This document shows positions 8,985 through 17,689 of a stretch of 52,570 nt of DNA, one piece after another. A model generated the notes under the pieces. It was not told where the DNA came from and ran no database searches. It worked only from the letters and a program-made list of their open reading frames with translations. The position numbers and the translations under genes were made by a program. The stretch's first letter is position 1. Each line of letters begins with the position of its first letter. The DNA is from Vibrio sp. UBA2441 (GTDB taxonomy: Bacteria > Pseudomonadota > Gammaproteobacteria > Enterobacterales > Vibrionaceae), in contig DDQN01000074.1 in NCBI GenBank assembly GCA_002342685.1, positions 1 through 52,570 on the forward strand, written 5' to 3'.

Positions 8985-9589
8985 CGTTATTACTAGCGCA
9001 ATTTGATAGTTCATCCTGTTTGAAAGTAGAGCAAGATCATAGGACAGGTGTCCGGTTTTTATATATGGCTCCTTGTTGTGTCTAGTTTTTAATACTATAA
9101 ATTGTATTCATTTATTTCATAATTAGTTGCTGTTTATACAAGGGATTATCTTCAGCTTTAATTGAGGAGAAATAAACTGCTTATATGTGTCAGGGTAAAA
9201 TAATAAACTGCATTATGGCACTGTGTTGGTTAGTGTGACTTATATGTTAAATTTTTTATAGAATAAAAACTCAAAAAAACATTTGTTTGAATTTGTCATT
9301 TATTACTTTGTTTTACTCTTGATTGTAGTGGAATTCACTTATATATAAGGATTTTTAAGTGTACTTGCCTATTTTGCTCTGTTGAATTAATTGAATGAAA
9401 AATGAATAAATATCGATTCACCATGCTTTAAAATGGCGCTGAAGCACTTTTTTATTCTATATATGTTGCTTTTTCGTGAATTTTTTGCCAAATTGAATAG
9501 CTATCAGATTATCAGGACTTTATTCTGGTAATGAATGGATTCAATGTTTGCAGACAAGGCAGTAGCGCCACAGCAGTAGAGGTCTGGTA
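8985..9589. other. AT-rich intergenic region without a recognisable gene
   Basis: About 600 bases between the tRNA remnant and the ABC transporter operon. Base composition is clearly more AT-rich than the neighbours. I see no convincing reading frame, tRNA or known riboswitch. It must hold the transporter promoter and a leader, but no -35/-10 pair stands out. The last bases hold the transporter ribosome site (GAGGT, seven bases before the ATG at 9590). Confidence 0.6.
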
Positions 9590-11299
9590 ATGTCTCTTTT
9601 AGAAGTTAAGAACCTTCGTATCGAATATCCGTCAAGGCATGGTGTACATGCTGCGGTTAAAGAATTGTCGTTCAGTATTGAACGTGGCGAAATCGTTGGT
9701 GTCGTCGGTGAATCAGGTGCCGGTAAATCAACGGTAGGTAATGCAGTAATTGATTTGCTAAGCCCTCCAGGTGTAATAGCCGACGGTGAGGTTTTCCTTG
9801 ATGGGGAAAAAATATCAGGGTTGTCATCCTCGGAAATGAGGAAAGTTCGTGGCTCTAAGATTGGATTTATTTTTCAGGATCCAATGACTTCGCTTAACCC
9901 TTTGTTTACGGTGGAACATCAGCTTAAAGAGACGATTCATTCTAATATGAAGGTCACTGATGAAGAAGCATATCAACGCTCTCTAGCGTTGATGAATCAA
10001 GTAGGTATACCTCAGCCAGAGAATCGACTTAAACAATTTCCTCACCAATTCTCAGGCGGTATGCGCCAACGTGTGGTTATCGCTATTGCGCTAGCGGGTG
10101 AACCAGACCTGATTATTGCAGATGAGCCTACAACGGCGCTTGATGTTTCAATCCAAGATCAAATACTTTGTCTGATTAGAGAGTTGTGTGTAAAAAATAA
10201 CGTGGGCTGTATGTTAGTCACTCATGATATGGGTGTGGTATCCAACGTTACAGATAAAGTTGCTGTTATGTATCGCGGTGACTTGGTTGAGTTTGGTAAA
10301 ACCAAGAAAGTACTTGGTGACCCAGACCACTCTTACACCCGTAGTTTGATTTCTGCGGTTCCTCGCTCAGATAAAAAATTAGACCGTTTTCCTTTAGTTA
10401 GTTATATCGAAGAAGCCTCTGAAATGGAACCCTTGGATGTCAAAAACCATTGGCTAGGTCAGAGTCAGGATCAGCGAGCTTACACTGGACCTCTTTTAAA
10501 TATAGAAAACGTCAATCTACGCTTTGTTACTAAAGATTCTTTATTTGAGAGTCGTAGAGAGTATGTGCAAGCGTCAGATGATGTTAGCTTTGAAGTGTTT
10601 GAAGGCGAAACGTTTGGTTTAGTAGGAGAGTCCGGGTCGGGTAAATCGACGATTGCTCGCGTGATTGCGGGTCTTTATGCACCCAATTCAGGAAAAGTAA
10701 CATTCGAAGGTATTGACCTTACAGGGCTGAAATCTGAAAAAGAGCGCCGTCCAATGCGTCGCCAAATGCAGATGGTTTTTCAAAACCCATACACATCAAT
10801 GAACCCACGAATGAAGATTTTCGATATTATCGCTGAACCTATTCGTTTTCATAAACTCACCCGTAATGAGGCTGAAACAAGACAGATCGTCCACGATCTT
10901 CTCGATCATGTAGGTTTGGGTAGAATGGCCGGTTTGAAGTATCCACATGAATTTTCTGGCGGCCAGCGCCAACGTATTTCTATTGCTCGTGCTTTAGCAA
11001 CCCGTCCTCGATTACTTATTTGTGATGAGCCCACGTCTGCTTTGGACGTGTCTGTTCAGGCACAAATTCTTAATTTGTTGAAAGATTTACAAGATGAATT
11101 AAATCTAACCATGTTATTTATCAGCCATGATTTGCCAGTCATACGCCAAATGTGTGATCGGATAGGTGTGATGAAAATGGGTAAATTGCTGGAAGTTGCT
11201 CCCACTGAACAATTGTTCAATGACCCACAGCATGAGTACAGTCAACAACTGATTTCTTTAATGCCTGAGTTTACAGGTCTGCGAGAAAACATAGCCTAA
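9590..11299 (+). CDS. Peptide/nickel-type ABC importer, fused double ATPase
   Basis: A 569-residue protein containing two complete ABC ATPases in tandem, as in GsiA and YejF. The first has Walker A GESGAGKST (40-48), signature FSGGMRQR and Walker B IIADEP. The second (from about residue 310) has Walker A GESGSGKST (about 346-354), signature FSGGQRQR and Walker B LICDEP. Each domain is followed by the OppD/DppF-type C-terminal extension. It would power uptake of peptides or a similar solute through the two permeases encoded downstream. Gene order (ATPase, binding protein, permease, permease) is that of the E. coli glutathione importer gsiABCD, but similarity to peptide systems is broad and the substrate is not settled. 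Confidence 0.92.
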   Translation: MSLLEVKNLRIEYPSRHGVHAAVKELSFSIERGEIVGVVGESGAGKSTVGNAVIDLLSPPGVIADGEVFLDGEKISGLSSSEMRKVRGSKIGFIFQDPMTSLNPLFTVEHQLKETIHSNMKVTDEEAYQRSLALMNQVGIPQPENRLKQFPHQFSGGMRQRVVIAIALAGEPDLIIADEPTTALDVSIQDQILCLIRELCVKNNVGCMLVTHDMGVVSNVTDKVAVMYRGDLVEFGKTKKVLGDPDHSYTRSLISAVPRSDKKLDRFPLVSYIEEASEMEPLDVKNHWLGQSQDQRAYTGPLLNIENVNLRFVTKDSLFESRREYVQASDDVSFEVFEGETFGLVGESGSGKSTIARVIAGLYAPNSGKVTFEGIDLTGLKSEKERRPMRRQMQMVFQNPYTSMNPRMKIFDIIAEPIRFHKLTRNEAETRQIVHDLLDHVGLGRMAGLKYPHEFSGGQRQRISIARALATRPRLLICDEPTSALDVSVQAQILNLLKDLQDELNLTMLFISHDLPVIRQMCDRIGVMKMGKLLEVAPTEQLFNDPQHEYSQQLISLMPEFTGLRENIA

Positions 11300-11432
11300 T
11301 CTTTTTTGGCTGAGTGGTCGTTCGTTCAGTCAATGAGACAATTTCTTGAGCAGCATAATGCTCTGGATAATTAACTATAACAGATTAAATACAACAAACA
11401 GGGATTCGGATTCCCGCATAAGGAGTTATGCA

Positions 11433-12986
11433 ATGAAAACCATTAAGACCAAATTGACAGTTGCTCTAATGGCTGCAGGCCTTAGCTTTAGTGCAGCTGC
11501 AGCAGATATCACAGTCGCTTATGATGCTGACCCAGTGTCTCTTGACCCGCATGAGCAGCTATCTGGTGGTACTCTGCAAATGTCTCACATGGTATTTGAC
11601 CCACTAGTTCGTTATACACAAAAATTAGATTTCGAACCACGTCTAGCAACTAGCTGGGAACGTCTGAATGACACCACTGTACGTTTTAGCCTACGTAAGG
11701 GTGTTAAGTTCCATTCTGGTAATACGATGACCGCAGACGATGTAGTATGGACATTCGATCGTCTGAAAGACTCACCAGACTTTAAGGGCGTTTTCTCTGC
11801 TTTTAAAGAAATGGTTAAAGTTGACGAATATACAATTGATTTAGTAACTAACGCTGCTTACCCATTAGTGCTTCAAAGTGCTACTTATATTTTCCCAATG
11901 GATAGTAAGTTTTACTCAGGTACGACTACAGATGGTTTAGCTAAAGACGAAGTGGTTAAGCACGGTAATTCTTTTGCTTCTACTAATGTTTCAGGTACAG
12001 GTCCATTTACAGTAAGTTCGCGTGAGCAAGGTGTAAAAGTTGAGTTTGCTCGCTTTGATGGTTACTGGGACAGTGAGTCTAAAGGTAATGTCGACAAGTT
12101 AACTCTTGTTCCGATCAAAGAAGATGCCACTCGTGTTGCAGCACTTCTTTCTGGCGATGTTGATATGATCGCTCCTGTTGCTCCTAACGATCACAAACGT
12201 GTGAAGAGCGCTTCAGGTATTGATTTGGTGACGCTGCCTGGTACTCGTATCATCACGTTCCAAATGAACCAAAACAGCAACGAAGCATTAAAAGATGCGC
12301 GCGTACGTCAAGCCATTGTTCATGCAATTAACAATAAAGGTATTGTTAAGAAAATCATGAAAGGTTTTGCAACTTCAGCTGGCCAACAGGGCCCTGAAGG
12401 CTATGCTGGTTATGATGCGAACCTAGTTCCTCGCTACGATCTTAAGAAAGCAAAAGCACTTATGAAAGAAGCGGGCTACGAGAAAGGCTTTACATTAACC
12501 ATGATGGCGCCAAACAACCGTTATGTGAACGATGCAAAAGTAGCTCAGGCTTCTGCTGCTATGCTTTCTAAGATCGGTATCAAGGTAGACCTGAAAACTA
12601 TGCCTAAAGCACAGTACTGGCCTGAATTTGATAAATGTGCAGCAGATATGATGATGATTGGCTGGCACTCAGATACAGAAGATTCAGCGAACTTCTCTGA
12701 GTTCTTAACCATGACTCGTAATGAAGAGACAGGCCGCGGGCAGTATAACTGTGGTCACTACTCAAATCCAAAAATGGATGAGTTAGTAGAGCAAGCAAAC
12801 TTGGAAACAGATCCAACAAAACGTGCTCAAATGCTACAACAAGTAGAAACAACGCTTTATAACGATGCTGCGTTTGTTCCGCTACATTGGCAGAACCTTG
12901 CATGGGGTGCAAAATCTAACGTAAATATCGCACCTATCGTTAATGCTATGAACTTCCCTTATTTTGGCGACCTAGAAGTCAGATAA
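11433..12986 (+). CDS. Periplasmic solute-binding protein of peptide ABC importer (SBP family 5)
   Basis: A 517-residue family 5 (cluster C) binding protein that would capture the substrate in the periplasm. The signal peptide runs to about residue 24 (FSAAAA/DITVAYD). The family hallmarks are present: LDPHEQLSGG near the N-terminus, LRKGVKFHSGNTMTADDVVW, and RVRQAIVHAINN. The frame extends 29 codons upstream, but the ATG at 11433 has a strong ribosome site (AAGGAGTTATGCA) and opens the signal peptide. It lies 133 bases after the ATPase gene, and is followed by two hairpins that could raise its expression over the permeases. Peptide, dipeptide or glutathione-like ligands are possible. Confidence 0.92.
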   Translation: MKTIKTKLTVALMAAGLSFSAAAADITVAYDADPVSLDPHEQLSGGTLQMSHMVFDPLVRYTQKLDFEPRLATSWERLNDTTVRFSLRKGVKFHSGNTMTADDVVWTFDRLKDSPDFKGVFSAFKEMVKVDEYTIDLVTNAAYPLVLQSATYIFPMDSKFYSGTTTDGLAKDEVVKHGNSFASTNVSGTGPFTVSSREQGVKVEFARFDGYWDSESKGNVDKLTLVPIKEDATRVAALLSGDVDMIAPVAPNDHKRVKSASGIDLVTLPGTRIITFQMNQNSNEALKDARVRQAIVHAINNKGIVKKIMKGFATSAGQQGPEGYAGYDANLVPRYDLKKAKALMKEAGYEKGFTLTMMAPNNRYVNDAKVAQASAAMLSKIGIKVDLKTMPKAQYWPEFDKCAADMMMIGWHSDTEDSANFSEFLTMTRNEETGRGQYNCGHYSNPKMDELVEQANLETDPTKRAQMLQQVETTLYNDAAFVPLHWQNLAWGAKSNVNIAPIVNAMNFPYFGDLEVR

Positions 12987-12998
12987 AGTGGCTTAGTT

Positions 12999-13076
12999 GT
13001 ATCGCTCTAGTTCTTACATGATGAGTGTTCATTTACGAATGTAATCGGAGTGCTTTTCTTAGAACCAGAGTGATAC
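12999..13076 (+). other. Intercistronic long-range hairpin after binding-protein gene
   Basis: Arms 12999-13014 (GTATCGCTCTAGTTCT) and 13061-13076 pair over 16 positions with one G-U and one mismatch, enclosing a 46-base loop. It directly follows the binding-protein stop codon. Such structures often stabilise upstream mRNA; here that is an inference. Confidence 0.45.
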
Positions 13077-13106
13077 GCTATAAATTGTATTTATTGTAAG
13101 TTTTAT

Positions 13107-13146
13107 GGTGCTCAATCTTATTTCAGTCGGGTTGGGCGCCATTTTT
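13107..13146 (+). terminator. Possible attenuating hairpin between binding protein and permease genes
   Basis: The arms GGTGCTCAA and TTGGGCGCC (two G-U pairs) are followed by ATTTTT, the form of a weak intrinsic terminator. It would reduce transcription into the permease genes relative to the binding protein. Confidence 0.45.
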
Positions 13147-13209
13147 AGACTGAATGACTGACTGAAAAACTTCTTTTACAGAAGATTATGGATTATTAAG
13201 GGGCAAGGA

Positions 13210-14187
13210 ATGTTTTCGTTTCTGGTCAAGCGCCTGTATCAGGCACTGATAGTGATGTTTGTGATCAGTTTAGTGGCGTTTGCCATCCAGGACAACCTGG
13301 GGGATCCGTTACGAGAGTTGGTAGGCCAGTCTGTTTCGGAAGCAGAGCGTCAGGCTTTACGTGATGATCTGGGTTTAAACGACCCGTTTATAACTAAATA
13401 TACTCGCTTTGTAGGTAATGCTATACAAGGTGATTTAGGTACTTCTTATTTCTTTAAAAAACCAGCAGCAGAAGTGATTTTGGATAAGCTGGTGGCGACA
13501 CTCGAATTAGTATTTGGTGCATCACTTATTATTGTGGTTCTTTCTATACCGCTTGGTGTTTATTCGGCAATTCACCCGAAAAGCTTTTTTACTAAAGTGG
13601 TCATGGCGCTAAGTAGTGTCGGAATTTCGGTTCCAGTTTTCCTTACTGCAATTATGTTGATGTATGTTTTCTCAATAGAGCTAGGGTGGCTTCCGTCTTA
13701 TGGCAGAGGAGAAACCTTGAATCTTCTGGGTTGGGAGTCAGGTTATTTTACTTTGGATGGCCTTGCACATTTAGTCCTTCCTAGTATTGCTTTGGCATCA
13801 ATAATGCTGCCACTATTTATTCGTCTTGTACGTTCAGAAATGCTAGAAGTATTAAGTTCAGAGTACATCAAATTTGGTAAAGCTAAGGGCTTACCAATGA
13901 ATAAAATCTATTATCAGCACGCTTTGAAAAATACCATGCTACCAGTTCTTACTGTTGGCGGGGTCCAAATTGGAACCATGGTAGCTTATACCATTTTGAC
14001 GGAAACGGTTTTCCAGTGGCCTGGAACGGGTTTCCTTTTCCTAGAAGCCATCAATAGAGTAGATACTCCCTTGATTACGGCTTATGTCATTTTCGTAGGG
14101 TTAATTTTTGTGGTGACGAATACGATTGTTGATTTGATGTACGGAATCATTAACCCTACAGTGGACCTAACTGGTAAAGGAGCATAA
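13210..14187 (+). CDS. Peptide ABC importer permease (DppB/OppB family)
   Basis: A 325-residue inner-membrane permease with the DppB layout: TM1 at about 9-30, a periplasmic segment with QDNLGDPLRELVG, then five more TM segments. The cytoplasmic EAA coupling loop reads IKFGKAKGLPMNKIYYQHAL, which docks on the ATPase. It partners the permease encoded 2 bases downstream. The ribosome site is AAGGGGCAAGGA before the ATG. The family is certain, the substrate unknown. Confidence 0.93.
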   Translation: MFSFLVKRLYQALIVMFVISLVAFAIQDNLGDPLRELVGQSVSEAERQALRDDLGLNDPFITKYTRFVGNAIQGDLGTSYFFKKPAAEVILDKLVATLELVFGASLIIVVLSIPLGVYSAIHPKSFFTKVVMALSSVGISVPVFLTAIMLMYVFSIELGWLPSYGRGETLNLLGWESGYFTLDGLAHLVLPSIALASIMLPLFIRLVRSEMLEVLSSEYIKFGKAKGLPMNKIYYQHALKNTMLPVLTVGGVQIGTMVAYTILTETVFQWPGTGFLFLEAINRVDTPLITAYVIFVGLIFVVTNTIVDLMYGIINPTVDLTGKGA

Positions 14188-14189
14188 CG

Positions 14190-15128
14190 ATGAACCAATC
14201 TAACGTTGTTCCTAGTCATTGGGAACGTTTCAGACAATCCGATTTTATGTATTACTTTCTAAGAGATAAAGTGGCAATGTTCAGCTTTGCTGTATTTATG
14301 ACATTTCTCTTAGTTGCCTTTGCAGCGCCGTTAATTGCTCCAAGCGACCCTTACGATCTGAGCTCTATTGATATTATGGACTCCGAACTTCCTCCAATAT
14401 GGATGGAAGATGCTGATGAGCGATTCTTATTAGGGACCGATGAGCAGGGGCGCGATATTTTATCAACCATGCTATATGGTTCTCGTTTATCGTTAACTAT
14501 CGGTTTCCTCGCCGTTGGTTTGCAATTAATTTTAGGTATTACTATTGGATTGTCTGCCGGGTATTTTGGTGGACGTATTGATAGCTTTTTAATGCGCTTT
14601 GCGGATGTTCAACTTTCATTCTCAACCATGATGGTTGCAATAATTGTATCTGCAATTTTTAAAGCAAGCTTTGGTAGTGAGTTTTATAGTCAATATGCCG
14701 TCGTTATGTTGGTAGTGATCATCGGTGTTGCTGAGTGGCCTCAGTACGCTCGTACAATCCGTGCATCGGTATTGGCAGAGAAGAAGAAAGAATATGTAGA
14801 AGCGGCTCGTGTGATGGGCTTTAGAGCGCCTAAGATCATGTTCCGACACATATTACCTAACTGTCTGTCACCTATCTTGGTCATTTCAACTGTGCAGATA
14901 GCTAATGCAATAATGTCTGAAGCCGCACTCTCATTTCTTGGCTTAGGACTTCCTGTTGATCAGCCATCGTTAGGTGCGCTGATTAGTATCGGATTTAACT
15001 ATATTTTCTCCGGTGCATGGTGGATTACGGCCTTCCCTGGTGTGTTATTAGTCACTCTTGTTTTGGTAATTAACTTGTTAGGCGACTGGCTACGAGACGT
15101 ATTTAACCCTAAAATTTACAAAGGGTGA
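14190..15128 (+). CDS. Peptide ABC importer permease (DppC/OppC family)
   Basis: A 312-residue DppC-type permease. It has the N-terminal oligopeptide-permease region (TM1 at about 31-50, followed by APLIAPSDPYDLSS), the LLGTDEQGRDILS motif typical of the family, and the EAA loop EAARVMGFRAPKIMFRHILP. It heterodimerises with the upstream DppB-like permease. The genes are 2 bases apart, so translation is probably coupled. A terminator closes the operon 45 bases downstream. Confidence 0.93.
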   Translation: MNQSNVVPSHWERFRQSDFMYYFLRDKVAMFSFAVFMTFLLVAFAAPLIAPSDPYDLSSIDIMDSELPPIWMEDADERFLLGTDEQGRDILSTMLYGSRLSLTIGFLAVGLQLILGITIGLSAGYFGGRIDSFLMRFADVQLSFSTMMVAIIVSAIFKASFGSEFYSQYAVVMLVVIIGVAEWPQYARTIRASVLAEKKKEYVEAARVMGFRAPKIMFRHILPNCLSPILVISTVQIANAIMSEAALSFLGLGLPVDQPSLGALISIGFNYIFSGAWWITAFPGVLLVTLVLVINLLGDWLRDVFNPKIYKG

Positions 15129-15171
15129 TCCAAAGCGATTGATCTTTAACTAGAAAGCTTTTTAAACTAGA

Positions 15172-15199
15172 AGGGTCGCCTAGCAGCGGCTCTTTTTTA
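15172..15199 (+). terminator. Terminator of the ABC importer operon
   Basis: The arms AAGGGTCGC and GCGGCTCTT (two G-U pairs, loop CTAGCA) are followed by Ts. Confidence 0.75.
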
Positions 15200-15251
15200 T
15201 TTGGAACTATCCATATCATGTTGATTGAATAATGATTTTAGAGATAAGTAT

Positions 15252-16199
15252 ATGATTAAATTTCTAGTTAGAAAGTTATCAGTGTTAGCCATTTTAGTCT
15301 CTCTTATATGCCCTTATTTTGTGGCCTCTGCTAACGCACAGGACGAGTATATCTGCGAAGCGAAACAGAATTCTAAAAAAGAACTTCCTCTATTATCCAA
15401 AGAGTGTCCGATAGGTAAAGGTCTTTGGGGGGTGACTCCTCGAGAAGATCGTGGGTTATTTTGGATTCAGTGTGGCTTTCTACCTGAACCAGTATCATTA
15501 AAGCAAGCCAAAAGTCTCTATAGCAAGATTTCGAAGGATGTCTGGATCAAACCAGAAAGTAAGGGGTTTCGGTGCTTAATTGGTCCATATGAAAGATATA
15601 CTGTTGCTGAAAAAGAGTTAAAAAAAGTCCGTGAACTTAAACCGTATAAAGACGCCTTTGTCCGTAGTGTCGCCGGTTCAGAGAATCAGCCTAAGGTAGT
15701 TGAGCCCAAAAAGACTCAGACAGTAGTACCTAAACCACCAGTAGTATCTAAGCCTAAACCTAAAAAGCAGACTAAGCCTTCACCACAACCTGCAGCAGTT
15801 AAAGCAGAAGTCAAATCGGTGCCAAAATCGATTAAACCGCTGGAGCCGATGAAGTCAACGGCAGTGGGGATGGTTGTTATTCGTCGAGAGGCAAAAATAG
15901 AAGATAACTATTATGCTATTCCTTTTTTAATGGAAGGGGATGATCAATATTATATGGAGTATGGAATTGGCTGGAATCGATTAGACTACGATAAAGCGAA
16001 GCTAGTCTGTGAATCCCAGCAAATGCGATTGCTAAGTAACGATGAGTGGAAAGTCTTGATTGACTCGACAGTCATGGCGAAAAAGCAGTGGCCTGTTCAT
16101 GTCCCTTATTGGGGAGAAGGAAAACAGGGTTTATTTACCAGTGGAAAGATTACTCAGTTGACTGGTACATCATTATTGAATGTGGTGTGTGTAAAATAG
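15252..16199 (+). CDS. Exported SPOR-like domain protein with proline/lysine linker
   Basis: A 315-residue secreted protein. The signal peptide ends at about residue 29 (VASANA/QDE). Residues 60-125 look like a SPOR-type repeat (FWIQCGFLPEP, then RCLIGPYERYTVAEKELKKV), the fold that binds denuded septal peptidoglycan. A Pro/Lys/Val-rich linker follows (about 130-195), then a distinct C-terminal domain (about 205-315) with the pattern AKLVCESQQMRLLSNDEW, which recalls C-type-lectin/FGE folds but is not assigned. I use the ATG with GAGATAAG upstream instead of an earlier TTG. It appears monocistronic. V. cholerae has a gene at this position, next to the site where the VSP-I island sits in pandemic strains. 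Function unknown; an envelope role is likely. Confidence 0.7.
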   Translation: MIKFLVRKLSVLAILVSLICPYFVASANAQDEYICEAKQNSKKELPLLSKECPIGKGLWGVTPREDRGLFWIQCGFLPEPVSLKQAKSLYSKISKDVWIKPESKGFRCLIGPYERYTVAEKELKKVRELKPYKDAFVRSVAGSENQPKVVEPKKTQTVVPKPPVVSKPKPKKQTKPSPQPAAVKAEVKSVPKSIKPLEPMKSTAVGMVVIRREAKIEDNYYAIPFLMEGDDQYYMEYGIGWNRLDYDKAKLVCESQQMRLLSNDEWKVLIDSTVMAKKQWPVHVPYWGEGKQGLFTSGKITQLTGTSLLNVVCVK

Positions 16200-16205
16200 A
16201 AATAG

Positions 16206-16240
16206 ATAAGCCCGACCTTATGAAGGTTGGGCTTATTTTA
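16206..16240. terminator. Bidirectional terminator between SPOR gene and gor
   Basis: The arms ATAAGCCCGACCTT and AAGGTTGGGCTTAT form a 14-bp stem with a 3-base loop and one G-U pair, followed by TTTT on the plus strand. It serves the two convergent genes. Confidence 0.85.
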
Positions 16241-16257
16241 ATGCTTAGTTCTAGACA

Positions 16258-17613
16258 CTATCTCATGGTAACGAATTCTTCCGAACCAGTTGGATGGATA
16301 GCAACAACACTATCAAAGTCTGCTTTTGTTGCGCCCATTTTCATCGCAACAGCAAAACCTTGAATCATTTCATCTACGGTAAACCCAATGCCGTGTAAAC
16401 CAACCACTTTCTCATCTTCTCCAGCACAGACAAGCTTCATTTTGCATGCCTGACGATGCTGAGTAACGGCTGTGTACATGGAAGTAAATCCAGAAGCGTA
16501 TACTTTGACGTTACTTTCACCGTATTGCTTTATCGCTTCAGGTTCCGTTAGGCCGATAGTACCAATTGGCGGGTGGCTGAAGACAACAGTAGGGACTAAA
16601 TCGTAGTCCATTTTTGCTTCTGGTTTGTTGTTAAATAATCGTTCTGAAAGCTGACGACCTGCTTTTACAGCGACAGGTGTTAGTTCGATACCACCTTCCA
16701 TAATATCACCGACACAATAAACACCCTTTACGTTTGTTTCCTGATATTCATCTACTTTGATGTAACCTTGTGCGTTTAGTTTTACGCCTGTCACATCTAA
16801 GTTAATGGCGTCAGTTGCTGGGTGGCGACCAATTGCCCAGATCAGCGTATCCACGTTTTGGCTTTCACCATTTTCAAGGTGAAGGGTCAAGCTGCCATTC
16901 ACTTCTTTGACCACTTTGCTAGGGACCGAATGCGTATGCAGGTTTGGGCCTTCTTCAGCCATTGTGTCCACTAGGGTTTCTATAATCAGCGGGTCAAAAG
17001 AGCGAATAGGTGATTGTTTGCGAACGAACAAATGAGTTTCACTACCAAGTGCATGCAGGACCCCTGCAATTTCTACAGCAATGTAACCAGCCCCAATAAC
17101 GGCGACTCGTTTTGGTTGTTCTTCAAGATCAAAGAAGCCGTTTGAATCAATACCATATTCTGCACCTGGAATACTCGGTATCGTTGGTCGTCCGCCAACG
17201 GCAATTAAGATATGATCTGCTGTGTATAATTCGCCATCAACTTCTACGGTTTTTGCATCAACAAATTTTGCGAAGCCTCTGATCACTTCTACTTTATTTT
17301 TTCCTAATACGTTGTCATAGGCTTGGTGAATCCGGCCGATATATGCTTGACGACTCTCTACCAGCTTACCCCAATTGAAACTTTTGATACTGGCGTCAAA
17401 GCCATAGTCTTCAGAGTAAAGATTGATTGCCTCAGCAATTTGTGCACCGTGCCACATGACTTTCTTTGGCACACAACCTACATTTACGCAGGTGCCACCA
17501 AGGTCTTTTGCTTCAATTAGTGCTACTTTTGCACCATACATAGACGCACGATTTGCGGATGCGATACCGCCGCTACCACCGCCAATGCAAATATAATCAA
17601 AATGTGTTGCCAT
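16258..17613 (-). CDS. gor: Glutathione-disulfide reductase
   Basis: A 451-residue FAD flavoenzyme that reduces glutathione disulfide with NADPH and keeps the cytosolic glutathione pool reduced. The FAD-binding GGGSGG is at 11-16, the redox cysteine pair at C42/C47 (GGTCVNVGCVPKK), the NADPH-binding GAGYIAVEIAG at about 176, and the C-terminal catalytic-base motif HPTGSEEF is present. Length equals E. coli Gor (450). The frame starts at a TTG 12 bases upstream, but the ATG with GGAGAAAGTA ahead of it gives MATHFDYI, matching the family. In E. coli, too, gor neighbours rlmJ and prlC. Confidence 0.96.
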   Translation of the reverse strand: MATHFDYICIGGGSGGIASANRASMYGAKVALIEAKDLGGTCVNVGCVPKKVMWHGAQIAEAINLYSEDYGFDASIKSFNWGKLVESRQAYIGRIHQAYDNVLGKNKVEVIRGFAKFVDAKTVEVDGELYTADHILIAVGGRPTIPSIPGAEYGIDSNGFFDLEEQPKRVAVIGAGYIAVEIAGVLHALGSETHLFVRKQSPIRSFDPLIIETLVDTMAEEGPNLHTHSVPSKVVKEVNGSLTLHLENGESQNVDTLIWAIGRHPATDAINLDVTGVKLNAQGYIKVDEYQETNVKGVYCVGDIMEGGIELTPVAVKAGRQLSERLFNNKPEAKMDYDLVPTVVFSHPPIGTIGLTEPEAIKQYGESNVKVYASGFTSMYTAVTQHRQACKMKLVCAGEDEKVVGLHGIGFTVDEMIQGFAVAMKMGATKADFDSVVAIHPTGSEEFVTMR

Positions 17614-17689
17614 TACTTTCTCCAATTATTCTTATTAGTTTAGTATTCATATTGGGTCCATTACTGAAAGTTCAATCTTTGACCGACTA

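Noticed and set aside
9180..9300. CRP site upstream of the ABC importer
   Set aside because: One half-site (TGTGA) is present but the second half does not match.
8900..9589. Genomic island or prophage integrated at tRNA-Pro
   Set aside because: A tRNA remnant is present, but there is no integrase, phage gene or direct-repeat boundary, and the next genes are ordinary transport genes.
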